A DNA stretch of 64,000 nt from Viridothelium virens (lineage: Eukaryota > Ascomycota > Dothideomycetes > Trypetheliales > Trypetheliaceae), in assembly GCA_010094025.1 (NCBI GenBank), contig ML991812.1, positions 206,764 to 270,763 on the forward strand, written 5' to 3'. The position numbers were made by a program, and so were the translations under genes. Shown piece after piece: positions 45,091-56,900 of this stretch; the first letter of the stretch is position 1; every line of letters begins with the position of its first letter. The notes beneath the pieces are model-generated. The model saw only the letters and a list, made by a program, of their open reading frames with translations. It did not search any database and was not told where the DNA came from.

Positions 45091-47770
45091 TGACGTGCGA
45101 CCGGAGGAGAAGCTGTCGTCGGAGAGGCGGGGAGGAGCGGAGAAGAAGCGTCGTGCGAAACTGCTGAGCTGTCAGAATCTGCAGAATTTCAAGTTGGGGG
45201 TTGCCCCAATGAAAAACATGCATGTTCTGACAGTGGATGCAGTGTGAAGGGGAAAGTGTAAAGTGCAAGGAAGAGGTAAGGTTGTCAAGCAACGGTCAAG
45301 CATAGTCAAGCATAGTCAAGCAATGATCAAGCGAGCGAGTCAAGCAATGGTCAAACACGAGAATTGGGTCGATGTGCAATCTGATAGAACGGGGGTCGAT
45401 GAAGGTTAATGGTGATGGAGGTGGATGATGATGGGGGTGGATGAGTGCTGGGGTGAAAGGGGGGCGTAGGTGGTTTGATGATGGCGAGGCATAATTGCAG
45501 CGATGCTGCGATAGCATGATTGATGGTGAGGTTGTTGCACTTTTGATCCATTGTTCTTGATTTTTCCACTTTTCTTATTCATTAGGTTATGTACTCTTTT
45601 TTCCCTAGCATTAAAGCCAGACATGTTGATAAAGTATTATTCTTGAAAATGATGCTGAACGCTGAGCGATAAGAATGAAGCGAACGGTAGCATAACGACC
45701 GTCCGGAAAGACTCGCTGGAAAGACTCGCTGGGGACGGCAGGAAAAGGAAGGCAAGAGAAGGCACCAGATGAGACGAGGAAAGAGGGGTATGAAGCGACA
45801 GGAAGGATAGAAGAACAAAGGCATGAGAGAGGATGAGTGGGAAGCGGCAGGCAGGTGAGATAAGAGAAGAGCAGGTGATGGGAGACAGAGGAAGGACAGA
45901 AAGAGTGAAGCGAAAGTGAGGCAAGAAGGGAAATGATAAGATGGCGGGGGTGGCATTGGACGGCGACAGAAGAGCGTGGATTGGCAGATGAGTGGTGTTG
46001 GGTGGTATTGAGATATTGAGATGTTGAGGTGTTGAAGTGTTGAGTGGGGTTGTGCGGGGTTGCCGGGGTTGCGGGTTTGTTTGTTTATTTGTTTATTTGT
46101 TTACAGGGCATGTTTGGGGAAAACAGAAATTTGGGAAAAACAAGAGGAATGAACTAACCTTGCAGACATTTCGTGACGGGAAATGACGACAAGGAGGAAA
46201 GAGAAGAGAGGCACTAAGATTGCTACAGTTAGCAATGTGAGTCAAGATGGAATGAGGGCTGTTTCATGGAATGTGATGATGGTTGAACTTACCTGCTGAA
46301 GGATGCCGACCGAGTGAAACGCTGAAGATTGACAAGAGCGTTTCAGAGGGAGGCACGTCGAGACAAGCAGCAGGAGGAAGCAAGAAAGAAGCAGAAAGTG
46401 ATGAGGGCTGCTGTGATGAAAAAAAGCTGATCAAAGCAACTGCAGTACAGAGAGCTGATGGCGAGCAAGCAAGGCACAAGAAGCTGGTCTGCACTGTGAA
46501 GAAAAAAAAGAAAGGAAGGAGAGTTGGGAGAGAGAGCAAGAACTTATACTTGCTCCAGGCGCTAGGCACGCGCTCTGGTTGCATAACAGCTTAGTTATCA
46601 AGGGTCTAGCACGTGGCTTGCCACGTGCCTGTCGCATCGGCGCTGCATGCAGGTCTCCGCGGCACGGCCCGACCCGCATCATGCAGCCATCCGGTGCATT
46701 CGGTGCATCCGTTCCTCCGTCAATGCGTTCATGCGTTGGTGCATTCATGCTGCCACCCTGCACAAATTCAGCACTTCAGTATGACGATCATGGCTTATTG
46801 TAAGGATCGGCTATCTTTTAAATGTCGAACGATTGCCAATAGCAATTTCACGATAGCCGTCTGTCTGGCCTACGATGAGCGCCAATCTACCAATTTTCAC
46901 TGCATTTGATCATGCATCATTCTTTCAATGCCATCGTGCATTTTGGATGAATATCTGAAGCTATTCAGTGTTGTTGTTGGCTTAGATAGAATGCTCGAAT
47001 ACCATAATCGTTGGCTTGTACTTAGGCGGTGGATTAGCCCAATTGCCGTAGTCAGCATCCATGATGGTCTGCTAGTTTTAGATGAACAAAAAAGCATATC
47101 TATCTATTAGTGCTGTATGGGTAAACATTTTATGACCATTCAATGGAATGATACTTAGTCTTATGGGTGGCTCGTGTCTAAAGTTTGTCGCAACAAATCA
47201 AATATCTCAACTACATCATCCTATTGCGACTACCTGTAACAAACCATTGGCAATAGACAATGTGAATTGTCATCGACGTGCTCTATGTTAGCGAGAAACA
47301 AGTGTGTCTCCTTGCGTTATCGTCCGTTATGCCATATCCTCAGAAGAGATCAGTGAATATGCACCGTTTTCGTGAGGGATCACGGCCCATTAGTTGCATA
47401 CGGTACTGAGGTTGCACCTCAACGTATCGCGAAAAGCAGACTGGCATTCCAAAGCATCCTGATGTAATGCCTGACATCCCAATAAGCCCCTCTGCTCAGT
47501 TTCCCAATGCACTCCACCATCTATAAAGTCCAAATCCTAACTAAATTTCCGCTTTCCATTAATACGTAAACAGCAAACCGATTGGCGACGATGAGACCAG
47601 CATCTGCCGCATTGCTGCTAAGTCACATGTTCAAGTGACTGCCATCGTGATTCGTCAAATACCCTCCACTGACACGATACTACAGCAGCAATCATTCCAG
47701 TTGCAATATCGCCAACGGCCGAGAATGCTGGCTACCGAATTTATTGCAAAAAAAAAAAAAATGCGAGGCG
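45091..47770. other. Gene-poor 2.7 kb stretch with simple repeats
   Basis: It holds repeated GTCAAGCA-type units (45282-45353), a TTTGTTTATTTG run near 46079-46103, a perfect 20-nt inverted repeat at 46609-46628 and a poly-A tract near 47750. A faint transposon-like frame at 47256-47408 is discussed in the findings. No convincing gene was seen. Confidence 0.45.
46609..46628. other. Perfect inverted repeat carrying two CACGTG boxes
   Basis: Nine-base arms flank TT, and each arm contains CACGTG, the core site of bHLH factors in fungi. Confidence 0.75.
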
Positions 47771-49396
47771 TTATGAAGGCTTCGGTTTCTTCCTTATGGA
47801 GGATATTGGAATGTCCTTCACTTGACTCTCATTAGCTGTGTCTCCAGAAGTATTGCCTACATCTGTAGGTTTTCTCTTCTTCTTGATGGTGGCCATGTCT
47901 AAAGTCTTTATGTGTGCGCCAACATGAGATTGTCCGGTAGAGGATGACATGCTTTCAGTGGACACTTCGGGAGCATTTGGCTCGACTGCTGTCCCAATCA
48001 CAGGCTTATCCCAGCCTCCTGGTCTTCCAGCGATAGCACCGACCTCCTCGATCCATTTCTCCGTGCTTGATGTTGCAACATTCAGACTGATGAAGTCAAG
48101 TTGAAGTAGCAAATTGTGCGCACGCTCATATCCTTTTTCGTCCAGGACGATCTCGCCACGACTTTCACGTGGCCAGTAATAGTAAGTGGACTTTTCTGTT
48201 TTGCTGTCTGAGATTGAGGACCTGAGACGTGGCAAACGAGGATGTATGACACCAGTAAGCTTCTGCTCTTTGCGTCTGCCAGCACCAACAGAACGCTGTG
48301 ATGGTGGTGTCGCTGTCGTTGGCTGAGAGGGCACTGAGTCCTCATCTACAAGGTCTTGTAATCTGGCACTTCCTTCGTCTTCTCCAAAGGCAGTGAATTT
48401 TATCCAAATGAATCCGACCATTCGTCCTGATGAACACTCTTGGCGGAAAGCCATCATCTCCCAGAATTGGTCCAAAGACTTGATGCTTCTCCATTGCCCA
48501 GAACCTTTCTTACTCGGGCTGACTTCGACCTGACTGTTCTTCAAGTCCGGGAGTTCTTCGTCAAGGTCGTCTAAAAACCGGGATTTAGGATCATCGGGGA
48601 AGTGTGGTACTAGGCACCGTGGGGGAGCTGCTGGTTCCGGAGCAATAGAATAAAGAGGATGGAGACAGGGCTGCCAACTTTTATGTTCCTTAGGCTGACT
48701 TCGGTAGCTCTGAGGCAGAAAAGAGGCCGTTTCAAACTTATCGAAGCCTGGAACAATGAGGTAGCCTTGGGAAGGCCTTGGAGGACCCAGTAAACCGTCA
48801 CTGTCCTGACTTTCATGGTTTGTTACGGTTTCCTCAGATGGTCGGGTTGCTAATAGTGGATCAAGCACTCGGCACCACCACTTGACCAGTGATCGATCGT
48901 CCAGAACATGCTTTTTACCATTGTCGATGCTCCCAGGGAAAAGGTACTGGTCTTGCGCCCGCGCAAACAGGGAAACCACGAGTGTCCTTCCTGGACGCCG
49001 TCGACTTTCCACAAGCCACAAAATGAATGTAGTCGAAACAGATCGGAGTGGCGATGATTCATGTCGAGGTATACTAAGAAGAGAAATATATCCCGTAGAA
49101 TCGGCCTTTGAAACAAAGACAGTCGTCAAATGTGCGGTGGTGTAGATATATACTTCGATAGCGTATGCTAAGACACCCGCAGGGCTGCCATCGCGATGCT
49201 GAGCTTTGATGGATACGGCCAAGAATTGCTTTTCGCAATAAGTTCGTTCAGGTTTTGCCCCGGGTGGGGGAGAAAATATCGCACCGCAACGCGTTGGTGG
49301 TGTAGAGATATGATGAAGGTTGAGCTCAACATCCTTCGGCAGGACCTTCGCCAGTCGTTCAGCAAGACTCGACCTCGCATCTTGACTCGAGACCAT
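47771..49396 (-). CDS. RTT109: Histone H3-K56 acetyltransferase RTT109
   Basis: One exon encodes 541 residues. The N-terminus LAERLAKVLPKDVELNLHHI is typical of fungal RTT109. Core motifs follow in order: YCEKQFLAVSI, VLAYAIEVYIYTTAHLTTVF with SKADSTGY, and the acetyl-CoA region SVSTTFILWLVESRRRPGRT with LVVSLFARAQDQYLFPGS. KHVLDDRSLVKWWCRVLD contains the conserved Asp-Asp and Trp region, and RSIKSLDQFWEMMAFRQECS with GRMVGFIWI lies in the second half. The basic end (KKKRKP and RKKPKPS) resembles nuclear localisation and histone-binding tails. RTT109 acetylates newly made H3 on Lys56 with Asf1 and Vps75, in replication-coupled assembly. It diverges from the mitochondrial L15 gene across 245 bp. 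Confidence 0.95.
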   Translation of the reverse strand: MVSSQDARSSLAERLAKVLPKDVELNLHHISTPPTRCGAIFSPPPGAKPERTYCEKQFLAVSIKAQHRDGSPAGVLAYAIEVYIYTTAHLTTVFVSKADSTGYISLLSIPRHESSPLRSVSTTFILWLVESRRRPGRTLVVSLFARAQDQYLFPGSIDNGKKHVLDDRSLVKWWCRVLDPLLATRPSEETVTNHESQDSDGLLGPPRPSQGYLIVPGFDKFETASFLPQSYRSQPKEHKSWQPCLHPLYSIAPEPAAPPRCLVPHFPDDPKSRFLDDLDEELPDLKNSQVEVSPSKKGSGQWRSIKSLDQFWEMMAFRQECSSGRMVGFIWIKFTAFGEDEGSARLQDLVDEDSVPSQPTTATPPSQRSVGAGRRKEQKLTGVIHPRLPRLRSSISDSKTEKSTYYYWPRESRGEIVLDEKGYERAHNLLLQLDFISLNVATSSTEKWIEEVGAIAGRPGGWDKPVIGTAVEPNAPEVSTESMSSSTGQSHVGAHIKTLDMATIKKKRKPTDVGNTSGDTANESQVKDIPISSIRKKPKPS

Positions 49397-49641
49397 AATG
49401 ACCCAGCAGACTGGAATTATGGGAGTTTCAATGCTCGAACGCGTTCATAAGAACTGACACGCGACAAGGATCAGCGCTGTCACGTGCTTTGGCTTTGAGT
49501 CCCGTCCTAAAGAAGATTTTGGTCCACCTGCATTTGGCATTGAGCCACCGTCCGTTCTCCATCAGCGTTTTAAAGCGAAAAATTGACTGTGCATATTCAT
49601 GTTCCACATCGCAGCGCCCGAGCCGATTCTATAATTGAAAG
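49397..49641. promoter_or_regulatory. Compact bidirectional promoter RTT109 / mitochondrial L15
   Basis: Only 245 bp separate the two start codons, so both promoters must fit in it. No single factor site stands out. Confidence 0.6.
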
Positions 49642-50540
49642 ATGACGACCAATCTTCCCTTTCGGACGCTCAAACGGGCAACAGATTCTGCTATTCGCAA
49701 AAGACCCCAACCAAAGCGCGCTCATCTTGTCCAAAGTTCTACATTTACCACCTCTCTTCGCTTAAGAGTCGAAGAGGATGTAGATCCGGCAGACCGTCCC
49801 CGTTGGCAGCAGACGCCCAAAGCAATGGTTGCCCCCGTCCCAACCAATTTCAAGCGAGAACATATGACATTCAAAGTGAACGAGAGCCAAGAAAAGCTTG
49901 ATGAGGTCTACGTACGAATATTAGGTGCTGGAGGAGATAGGCTACTACCGGAGGAGGTAAAATGGCTTGCTATTACACACAAGAGTTTTGATCATGGAAG
50001 GAGAGGATTCAACGATCGATTGGCATACTTTGGTAGGTGCGAAGAAATCAGTCAACATCAAATCAACACTATGGATTAGAGCTAATGTGAGCAGGTAAAC
50101 GGGTCGTGGACCTTCAGACAAGCCTGGCGCTTCTGACTGCTCCCGATCCTGAAATACAAAATAGTTCAAACCCCCAGCTTGACGAGTTCGGCCGTACTCC
50201 TTTTCAGCATCACTCGCTTAATGGCTTAGACAAGCTTACGGAGAGTGCGAAGGCCAAGGAGTTGGATAAATCGAGACTAGCCCAATTGGCCGAGTCGTAT
50301 GGATTGGCAAAAGTAATAAGATGGAAGCCAAAGAATGTAAGCTCTCCACTACGGGTGGTCTCAAATATGGTCATAAATATGCTCACAGCTGTCCAGACGA
50401 GGAATTTGGCAGGATCTGGCATAGACGTTGTGTTAGCACATACCATCTACGCAATCGTTGGGGCGATCACACTGCAAAACGGTGGTGAAATTGGGAACAG
50501 GATTGTGAAGGATAGGGTACTCAATCCCTTGGGCTTATGA
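49642..50540 (+). CDS. MRPL15: Mitochondrial large-subunit ribosomal protein L15 (mL57), RNase III-like
   Basis: Two exons (49642-50032 and 50095-50540, intron 62 nt) encode 278 residues. The first 45 residues are basic and Ser/Thr-rich, as in a mitochondrial presequence. The RNase III-like fold follows: LPEEVKWLAITHKSFDHGRR, then NDRLAYFGKRVVDLQTSLAL rebuilt across the intron, and AGSGIDVVLAHTIYAIVGAI with QNGGEIGNRIVKDRVLNPL. The acidic signature of active RNase III (ERLEFLGD) is degenerate (NDRLAYFGK), consistent with a structural ribosome subunit rather than an enzyme. It belongs to the mitochondrial 54S subunit. Confidence 0.93.
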
Positions 50541-50853
50541 TCATTGAAAGATCTTAAGATACTACGAATGTATTATATAGAGACATATGGCAATGTCAAC
50601 TACACATTCTGCCGTACTATTCACTTTTTAGATAGTATCTTATCCAGTAAGGTCTTGCTACGCTCCCACCTCCGCACGAGCTCCGCATCTGCAACTCGGA
50701 GCGCAGTTCAAATGTTACGCGCGCAAATACGTTCTTCAACGCTCTGTCGTAATGACTCTTGATCTTCCCGTTCTGCTAGGCCCTTAAGTCTCAGTGTCTC
50801 ATTTTGCTTGTCTGGTACCACTGAGAACTCCGCGTATCTTCAGTAACTCTACC
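50541..50853. other. Intergenic, 313 bp
   Basis: Flank between two same-strand genes; nothing recognised. Confidence 0.55.
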
Positions 50854-51500
50854 ATGAACGACGAAAGTACGTGCAAAAACATCTCATCGTGTCGCTCTCT
50901 TCGGACCATACTAATACCTTTTCCTTGCCTCTAGAAACTCACCCGCTCCTCGCTCAAGTTCCTCTCGCCGTCTCCCCCTACATCCACCTTCCCACCGCCC
51001 CAACTCTTCCCTATACATACAAGTCCCTTCCGTCCACACTCCCGCCCTCAGTCCTCGACCCACCACAACAGCAACAACAACAGCAATCCGCTTGCCAAGA
51101 CCCTGCCGGTGCTCCAAAACCCGCCTACGTGATCTCCACCTCTGGCGGCGCTGCCGCACACCCTTCCGACATTCTCGCAAGTTGCCGGGCGCTGCAGCAG
51201 CACCTAGAGAAGCTGCAGCAGGATGCAGAGAGAGAATTGGAAGGGTGGGAGCGGGAGAGGCGGGAGAAGGAGCTAGCGGAGAAGAGGAGGCTCGCACCGG
51301 GATGGCTGGATAGCGAGCAGAGGCTGTTGGAGCCAACAAGAGTGCAAAGTCCAAGTGATAGTGGTGCTGGCAATGCCGCTGGGTTTCAACGAGAGACTGG
51401 CCCACAGGGAGGGCTGGGGATGGAGATGGGACAGCAGCAGGGGAGTAGTAAGGAGGGGGAAGAGTTGGATAGGATGTTTGGGGGAATGGAAATCAAGTGA
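50854..51500 (+). CDS. Small Pro/Gln-rich protein with coiled coil, unrecognised
   Basis: A 13-nt first exon (50854-50866, MNDE plus one base) joins 50935-51500 through a 68-nt intron with an ACTAATAC branch and CTCTAG acceptor, giving 192 residues. The start reads MNDEKTHPLLAQVPLAVSPY. A seven-Gln run lies near residue 65. The region ASCRALQQHLEKLQQDAERE continues as a charged helix (to about 150), probably a coiled coil, and the tail is Gly/Gln-rich, ending RMFGGMEIK. There is no signal or membrane span. I do not recognise a family; the tiny first exon is typical of real genes here, and the frame without it lacks a sensible ATG. Confidence 0.65.
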
Positions 51501-52701
51501 CTGGAATGGCTTCAAGGGGACATTTGCTGCGGGTAAGATTATGTTGATATCGGATCACACCAGCTGGGGCGAGAAATTCAGTAGGAGATGCTCGAGATCT
51601 GCTACTACCCAAGGCTGCCTCGAGGCGTCTCAAGGCTGCCTCGAAACCAAGGCAGGCGTCACTCGAAGCCAACTTCTAAGCTTGTCGCAGTACTCCGTAC
51701 AATTGCTTGCAAACCGTTGCAGCGCTGATCCTAGGGACACAACCAGGAGCGATCTAGAAGTTACAAGGGGTGCTTCCTGATCGAATGTCACGTAGCATAC
51801 GCGAGCTGCCAATCAACGCGAGCGTTTTCTATCCCTCATGAATGATAGGGCGAAGCACCAACAGAGCTAAGATTGAAGAGAATTAGCATGAGACCTTTCG
51901 ACAGGTTTCCAAGCAGGCTTCCTTGGTCAAGATGATTACTGTGGAGTGTAAGGAGAGCATCCTGGAAGCGAGCTCATCGTGGGGATCTTCAAATTTAGAT
52001 ACAAGAAGTTTTGGGTGGTGAGAGGCAAGACAGGCATTTGATCGAACCATTCATCTCCCGCATTTGTCGAATTGGAAGGTCTTCAGGTTTAGAGTAGGAG
52101 CACGGTATTGTAATACATACGACCCCAACCACACAGAAGACCGTCTCAAAAGCTTCAATGTTGAAAAAACTGTACAAGATGACTGCTCCACGGACAGCAT
52201 TGGTATTTGTGGTCTACCACAGAAACTACTACAGCGTCGTAAATACATTACTTGCTAGGCCTTTCAACTTGTTCAGAGTACGTTCTAGACAAGATGGCAA
52301 AGGGTTTCACCACGATAAGGCAGCTTCTGGTTTTTATGAAGCGCCGTAATATATCGTGCGGTAGTTGCACTTAGCAAATATTCAAAATCATTGCGTTGCT
52401 GGAAGTAACCCTAGATCTGTAGAATACTGAACTCGGGACATAATCTCTACTACATGAGACTAATAGCCAGCTTGGACACTTATTCACACAGATGTTGGGA
52501 GTGTTCATCTCCATAATCTTTTACAGGGACCCTTTGACGTCATTTCGCGAATTTTGTGCCTGTCGAGGCTGAAGAGAGCGGTTTATCATGAATCATACCG
52601 TCTTGTACTGAATATATTTGTAGAGCTTACATTCAGAGCCATCGAATAGCGTTAACTCTTGGGCGGCCTTCTGACACTAACTGACTCGATTCCATTCCTC
52701 A
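51501..52701. other. Intergenic, 1.2 kb
   Basis: A short direct repeat of CAAGGCTGCCTCGA lies near 51610-51645. Otherwise I see no gene, RNA or repeat. Confidence 0.5.
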
Positions 52702-53681
52702 ATGGCGGTCAATATTGTTCATAGCGCACCTGCAATAGAAAACTTCACGCCCCTCGCAGAGCATCAAGAGCAGACGCCCGAGACTTTCTTCGGCGGCAAA
52801 CCCGTTCTTCACTTTCACTCAACTGATGCGCAACTTCTTATAGAAAAAGAAGCACTGGAGGCAAATGAAGCATTTTCAAGATTATATAGCGCGCAACATG
52901 AGCCCACTCGCGCCGGCGCGTCAGTCAACGGCGACGCAGCGGCGAATGCCACGCACACCCAGATAACAGTGCCGGATATTGATATCTGGGTTACCTCTGA
53001 GTCAGTCCCTATTTCTTATTCAGGCCCAGGCTCAATCTGCAGTCGGAGTTCCCAGATGAATCGGCTAATTTCTTCCACAGGAACTTCATCCTATACTCTC
53101 CCACCACTCGCCATGGCCTAACCCTTAGCTACCCCACGATCTCCCTCCATGCCCTTCAGCACCTGACTCCACCCTCTGCTATCTCCGGCTCTCCTGCAGT
53201 GCCAGCCCTCTACATCCAGCTCTTCCTCACCTCTCCCTCCATTTCCGACGACATCGATACGCTCGAGTTCTCCCTCGTCCCCGCCCCGTCTACTCCGTCC
53301 GCTCCTTCACAATCTTCCGAGGAGCTACCTGAAGATGGAGCTGCTCATCCCATTACCTCTTCGGCAGAGCAATTATACGCCGCAGTCAGCGCGTGCGCGG
53401 AGCTGCACCCTGACCCCAGGACGCCTGGGGAGCAGGAAGAAGGTGAGCAAGAGGATGGTGACGAGAGCAGGATACCAGGAGCAGGAGGCTGGATAACCTC
53501 GGAGAATATGGCCGACTTCATGGATGAGGAAGGAAATTTCATTGGATTTGGAGGAGGGCTAGGACCAGGAGCTGGGACGATCAGGGGTAGGGACGATGCA
53601 GACGCAGGTGAGGCCGAGGGAGCTGCAGATGTGGATGGAGGTGAAGAAGGGGAAGAAACAAAATGGAGAAGGTCCGACTAG
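52702..53681 (+). CDS. ICln/Lot5-family protein (pICln-like, PH-fold)
   Basis: Two exons (52702-53000 and 53081-53681, intron 80 nt) encode 299 residues. The N-terminal half fits the ICln PH-like fold: ETFFGGKPVLHFHSTDAQLL, then TQITVPDIDIWVTSENFILY rebuilt across the intron, HGLTLSYPTISLHAL and ALYIQLFL. A flexible acidic linker and FSLVPAPSTPS follow, then EQLYAAVSACAELHPDP. The C-terminal part is acidic, with GWITSENMADFMDEEGNFIG, and ends WRRSD. In animals pICln delivers Sm proteins to the PRMT5 methylosome for spliceosomal snRNP assembly; the yeast relative is Lot5. A role in Sm-protein handling is inferred from the family. Confidence 0.88.
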
Positions 53682-53901
53682 TCGCATACGTGAAAAGATG
53701 ACGGGCATCGTGTTCAATGTGTATGAAGCGAGGCGTTCAGAGGATGGCACCTGGTATTGGTATGTGAAACCCAGCTTTGCATGTTTGGACTAAAGTGGCA
53801 GTCGCCACAAAGAACAATGCTACACAAGAGAATCAAAGCCCCAAACACAACTGATAGACCACGGAAAGTCCAAAACTCGAAAGGAAAGACTTATTCCCTT
53901 G

Positions 53902-56900
53902 TTATCTCAGAAATCCATCCCGATCATACAAACTCCTCGGCGTACCCTGAATACTCGACTCTCCATTACCATTTCCCGCACCCCACCTTCCCCATATCTT
54001 CTCCCCCACTGCACTCCCCTCCTGCCCGTTGATCATCGCGATTCCCAACCCCTTCCTCGCCCTCTCTTCCCACCGCTCACTCTCCAACCGACTCTCCCGC
54101 TCCTGAGCCCTGCGCTCCATCTCCAGCGCCAGACTCCGCCGCGCCTGATTCACCGTCTCCTCCCAGAAGCGCTCTCCATCCTCCCAAACATTGGCGCTTG
54201 CCCGCCCGTTATCCTGCTGCTCCTGCTCCGGATCCGGGTCCAGGTCCTCGTCCCGGGCCCGGTCCTGCTCGCCCTTTGTCAACTTGGGCTTTGGTGCCGG
54301 AGTTAGTGCAGTGGGATTGTTGGGGAGCTTGGTGTGCTGGGCAGAGAGAAAGGTAGAGGGTGACTCCTCGGGGACGCAGCTCATGGCTGGGCTGCGACCC
54401 TGCGGGATGCCACCGAGCGGCTGGCGAGTACTGCTTCTGCTGAGGCCGCGCTGAGCACTCGGCGTGCCGTAAGCATCAAGCTCGAGACGAAGGCCAAGTC
54501 GCTCCCGGGCTTCAGCCTCTTCGCGCTCGAGGGCTTCGGCTTCTTCGAGACCGCTGACGATCTCCTCTTCCAGGGCGGCCATGTCAATTTCGTCGTAGTC
54601 GTCGTAGTCGTCGTGGTCGACACCTTTTCCCATCTTACGGGAAGGAGTAGGCCCTGGAATGTCCTCCATTGTGAGGTCGCCAGCCCATGTTCCGCCTTCA
54701 CTGATAGCTGGAGAGGGACAAGAGATGTCGGCGCTACCGTCGAGGAAGCCTAGCCCAGGAAGTACGGGACTGGCTTCTCTGCCTAGGCGACGCCAACGCT
54801 TCTCGCCGTCCTCGTCGACTCCGGCGGCTTCGGAGTTCATCCGGCGCAGAGCTTCGACTGATTTGCGGATTGGCACAGGCGGCTGTGCGCGCGGTCCCAG
54901 AGGTATCGCTCTGAGAGCTCCAAGGATTGGCAATTGAGTGGTGGGAGATTGAAGGTGGTGCTCCTGACTCGGTCCAAGTGGGAAAAGAGCAAGACTCTCT
55001 GATTGTCGGCGTTGTGGCTCAGCGTCGTCAAGGGGAGCTTGAAAATGTAACGGAGCAGAGTTGAACGGATTACCAAAACTAATGTTGGAGCTAACAGGCC
55101 TTGACTTGGGAGAGATGGGCGGAGAAGGAGATGAGGCAGGTGCATGGGTTAGCATTGAAGAGTTGTCGTGAGAAGACATTTGATGGTTGGGTGTGGGTGA
55201 AGAGCGTGGTGTCGGAATGGTCTCTTGAGGAGAGGGACTGATATCAGGCAAAGGACAACTGAAGGATGGGCTCCTGAGATCATCTAATGAATTACCTGTC
55301 AATTGATTAGGTGAAATGTGCAGATGTGGCCAGGCTGGATCGTACGGCGCGTCGGGATCTGCCGTAGCAAATTGATAGGATGGCACGAGCGGCGATTCTG
55401 GCAGTGTCTTTCCAGACTTCCGTGCAGAGGGGGATGAGCTAGCAATGCTCTTTGCTGACAATGTTTGGCAATACGGTGTCCTTGTGGGCGATTCTAAACG
55501 CATTGTAGTCGCCCACTTCTTGTCTTTGGTCGGAATTGGGAAATTCGGAATGTTAAGACTGAAAGACGGCTCCCCCGGCTTACAATCAAGTTCTTGATCT
55601 CCTTTCTCAATGCAACTCTCCGCATGGTGATGGTTGGTCCACAACAGGGTAGGAGAGGTAGAAGTCAGGAAGGTACGCAGAGGTTTCGGTTGTATCTTTT
55701 GGCTTGCAATAGACGATGATACGACAGGTACGTCTATTGATTTATCCATGGTCGGTAATCCAAGGCCTGGAAGGAGGTCATCCTGAAAAAAGCTGGTAGT
55801 CTTGGACGGCTTTTCTGAACTCCTGCTAATCTGAGAAGACATTCGCACTTCATTCTCTTGACCAAGAACAGTTGGTGCTAGACTTGAGATGCGTACGTTG
55901 TTTGACCGCCTGTTACCTTTGCGTGCACCCGGGCTACCTTTAAGTGCCGAAGGCTTGCCAGATGATCCGGATATTTCCCAGTGGATGGCATTTTCTGTGC
56001 TGCGCAAAGATCTTTCTGAAGTATCCGAGACACACCTGGAGAATACCAAGGAATCGCTGGATGTATTGCCCAATGCTGGATCCCTTCTTTCTTCAGGTGA
56101 GCCGTCAAGCGTGACCCTCGAACGCGAGTGCCTCACATTCTGAATTTTTGACTTTGGTCTGGATCCAGCACTATGGTCTGAGCTTCGGAAGGACATGCGT
56201 CCGATGCCCGTCTTGTCTGTCGCTTTTAGCTGAGCGAAAGGAAGGTTGATGCCGCCAAGGGAGGAGCAGCTGCTAGCTCTTGATAGACAATTGCCAGTGT
56301 AGGATTCGAGATCAAGTTCTGCTGTGTTGCTATGAATAGGTCCTCGTCCAAGTCGCCAATGTTCTCCCATTAAAGAGGTTTGGCGTTGCGCCTCAGGTCG
56401 AACAATTGACCTACTTAAATCTCGATTGGCACCTTCCTTCACATGAGCCAGGTTGCTTCCCCAGGAGCAATCCTTGGACATTCGTCTTAATTTCCATGCC
56501 GGTGAATTGCCAAGTATCGAACTGCACCCTGATTCTGCACTAGACATAGAATGCCAAGATGGACTACGCTCGTAATGGCTCCTAGACCGAGCCATTCCCT
56601 TTTGTACTGTATGCACCTGAGGTAATGGAGGCACAGGAAAGCGAGGAACTTGACTTGGAAGTTGCCCACAAAAGCTTCGCGGCCGTGAATGAACTTGAAG
56701 ATGTTTACGATCTGATGAATTCTCGCTGAGGGTATCGTTTGGTGAAGACCTGAAGATAATTGGCGTTGATATCGATCTACCAACACATTTGGATTGTACT
56801 GATTTCTCGTCCATGTCAATTACCCCAACTTGAGCTATTAGAGGTTTTGGCTTCTTGGCACTTGAAGGTACTGCATCCGGAGCAGGACTTCCAGGACAGG

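Noticed and set aside
43436-45167. Plus-strand frames opposite the coiled-coil protein
   Set aside because: They are Arg/Gly/Ser/Glu-rich mirror images of the repeated minus-strand gene, and none has a plausible N-terminus or end.
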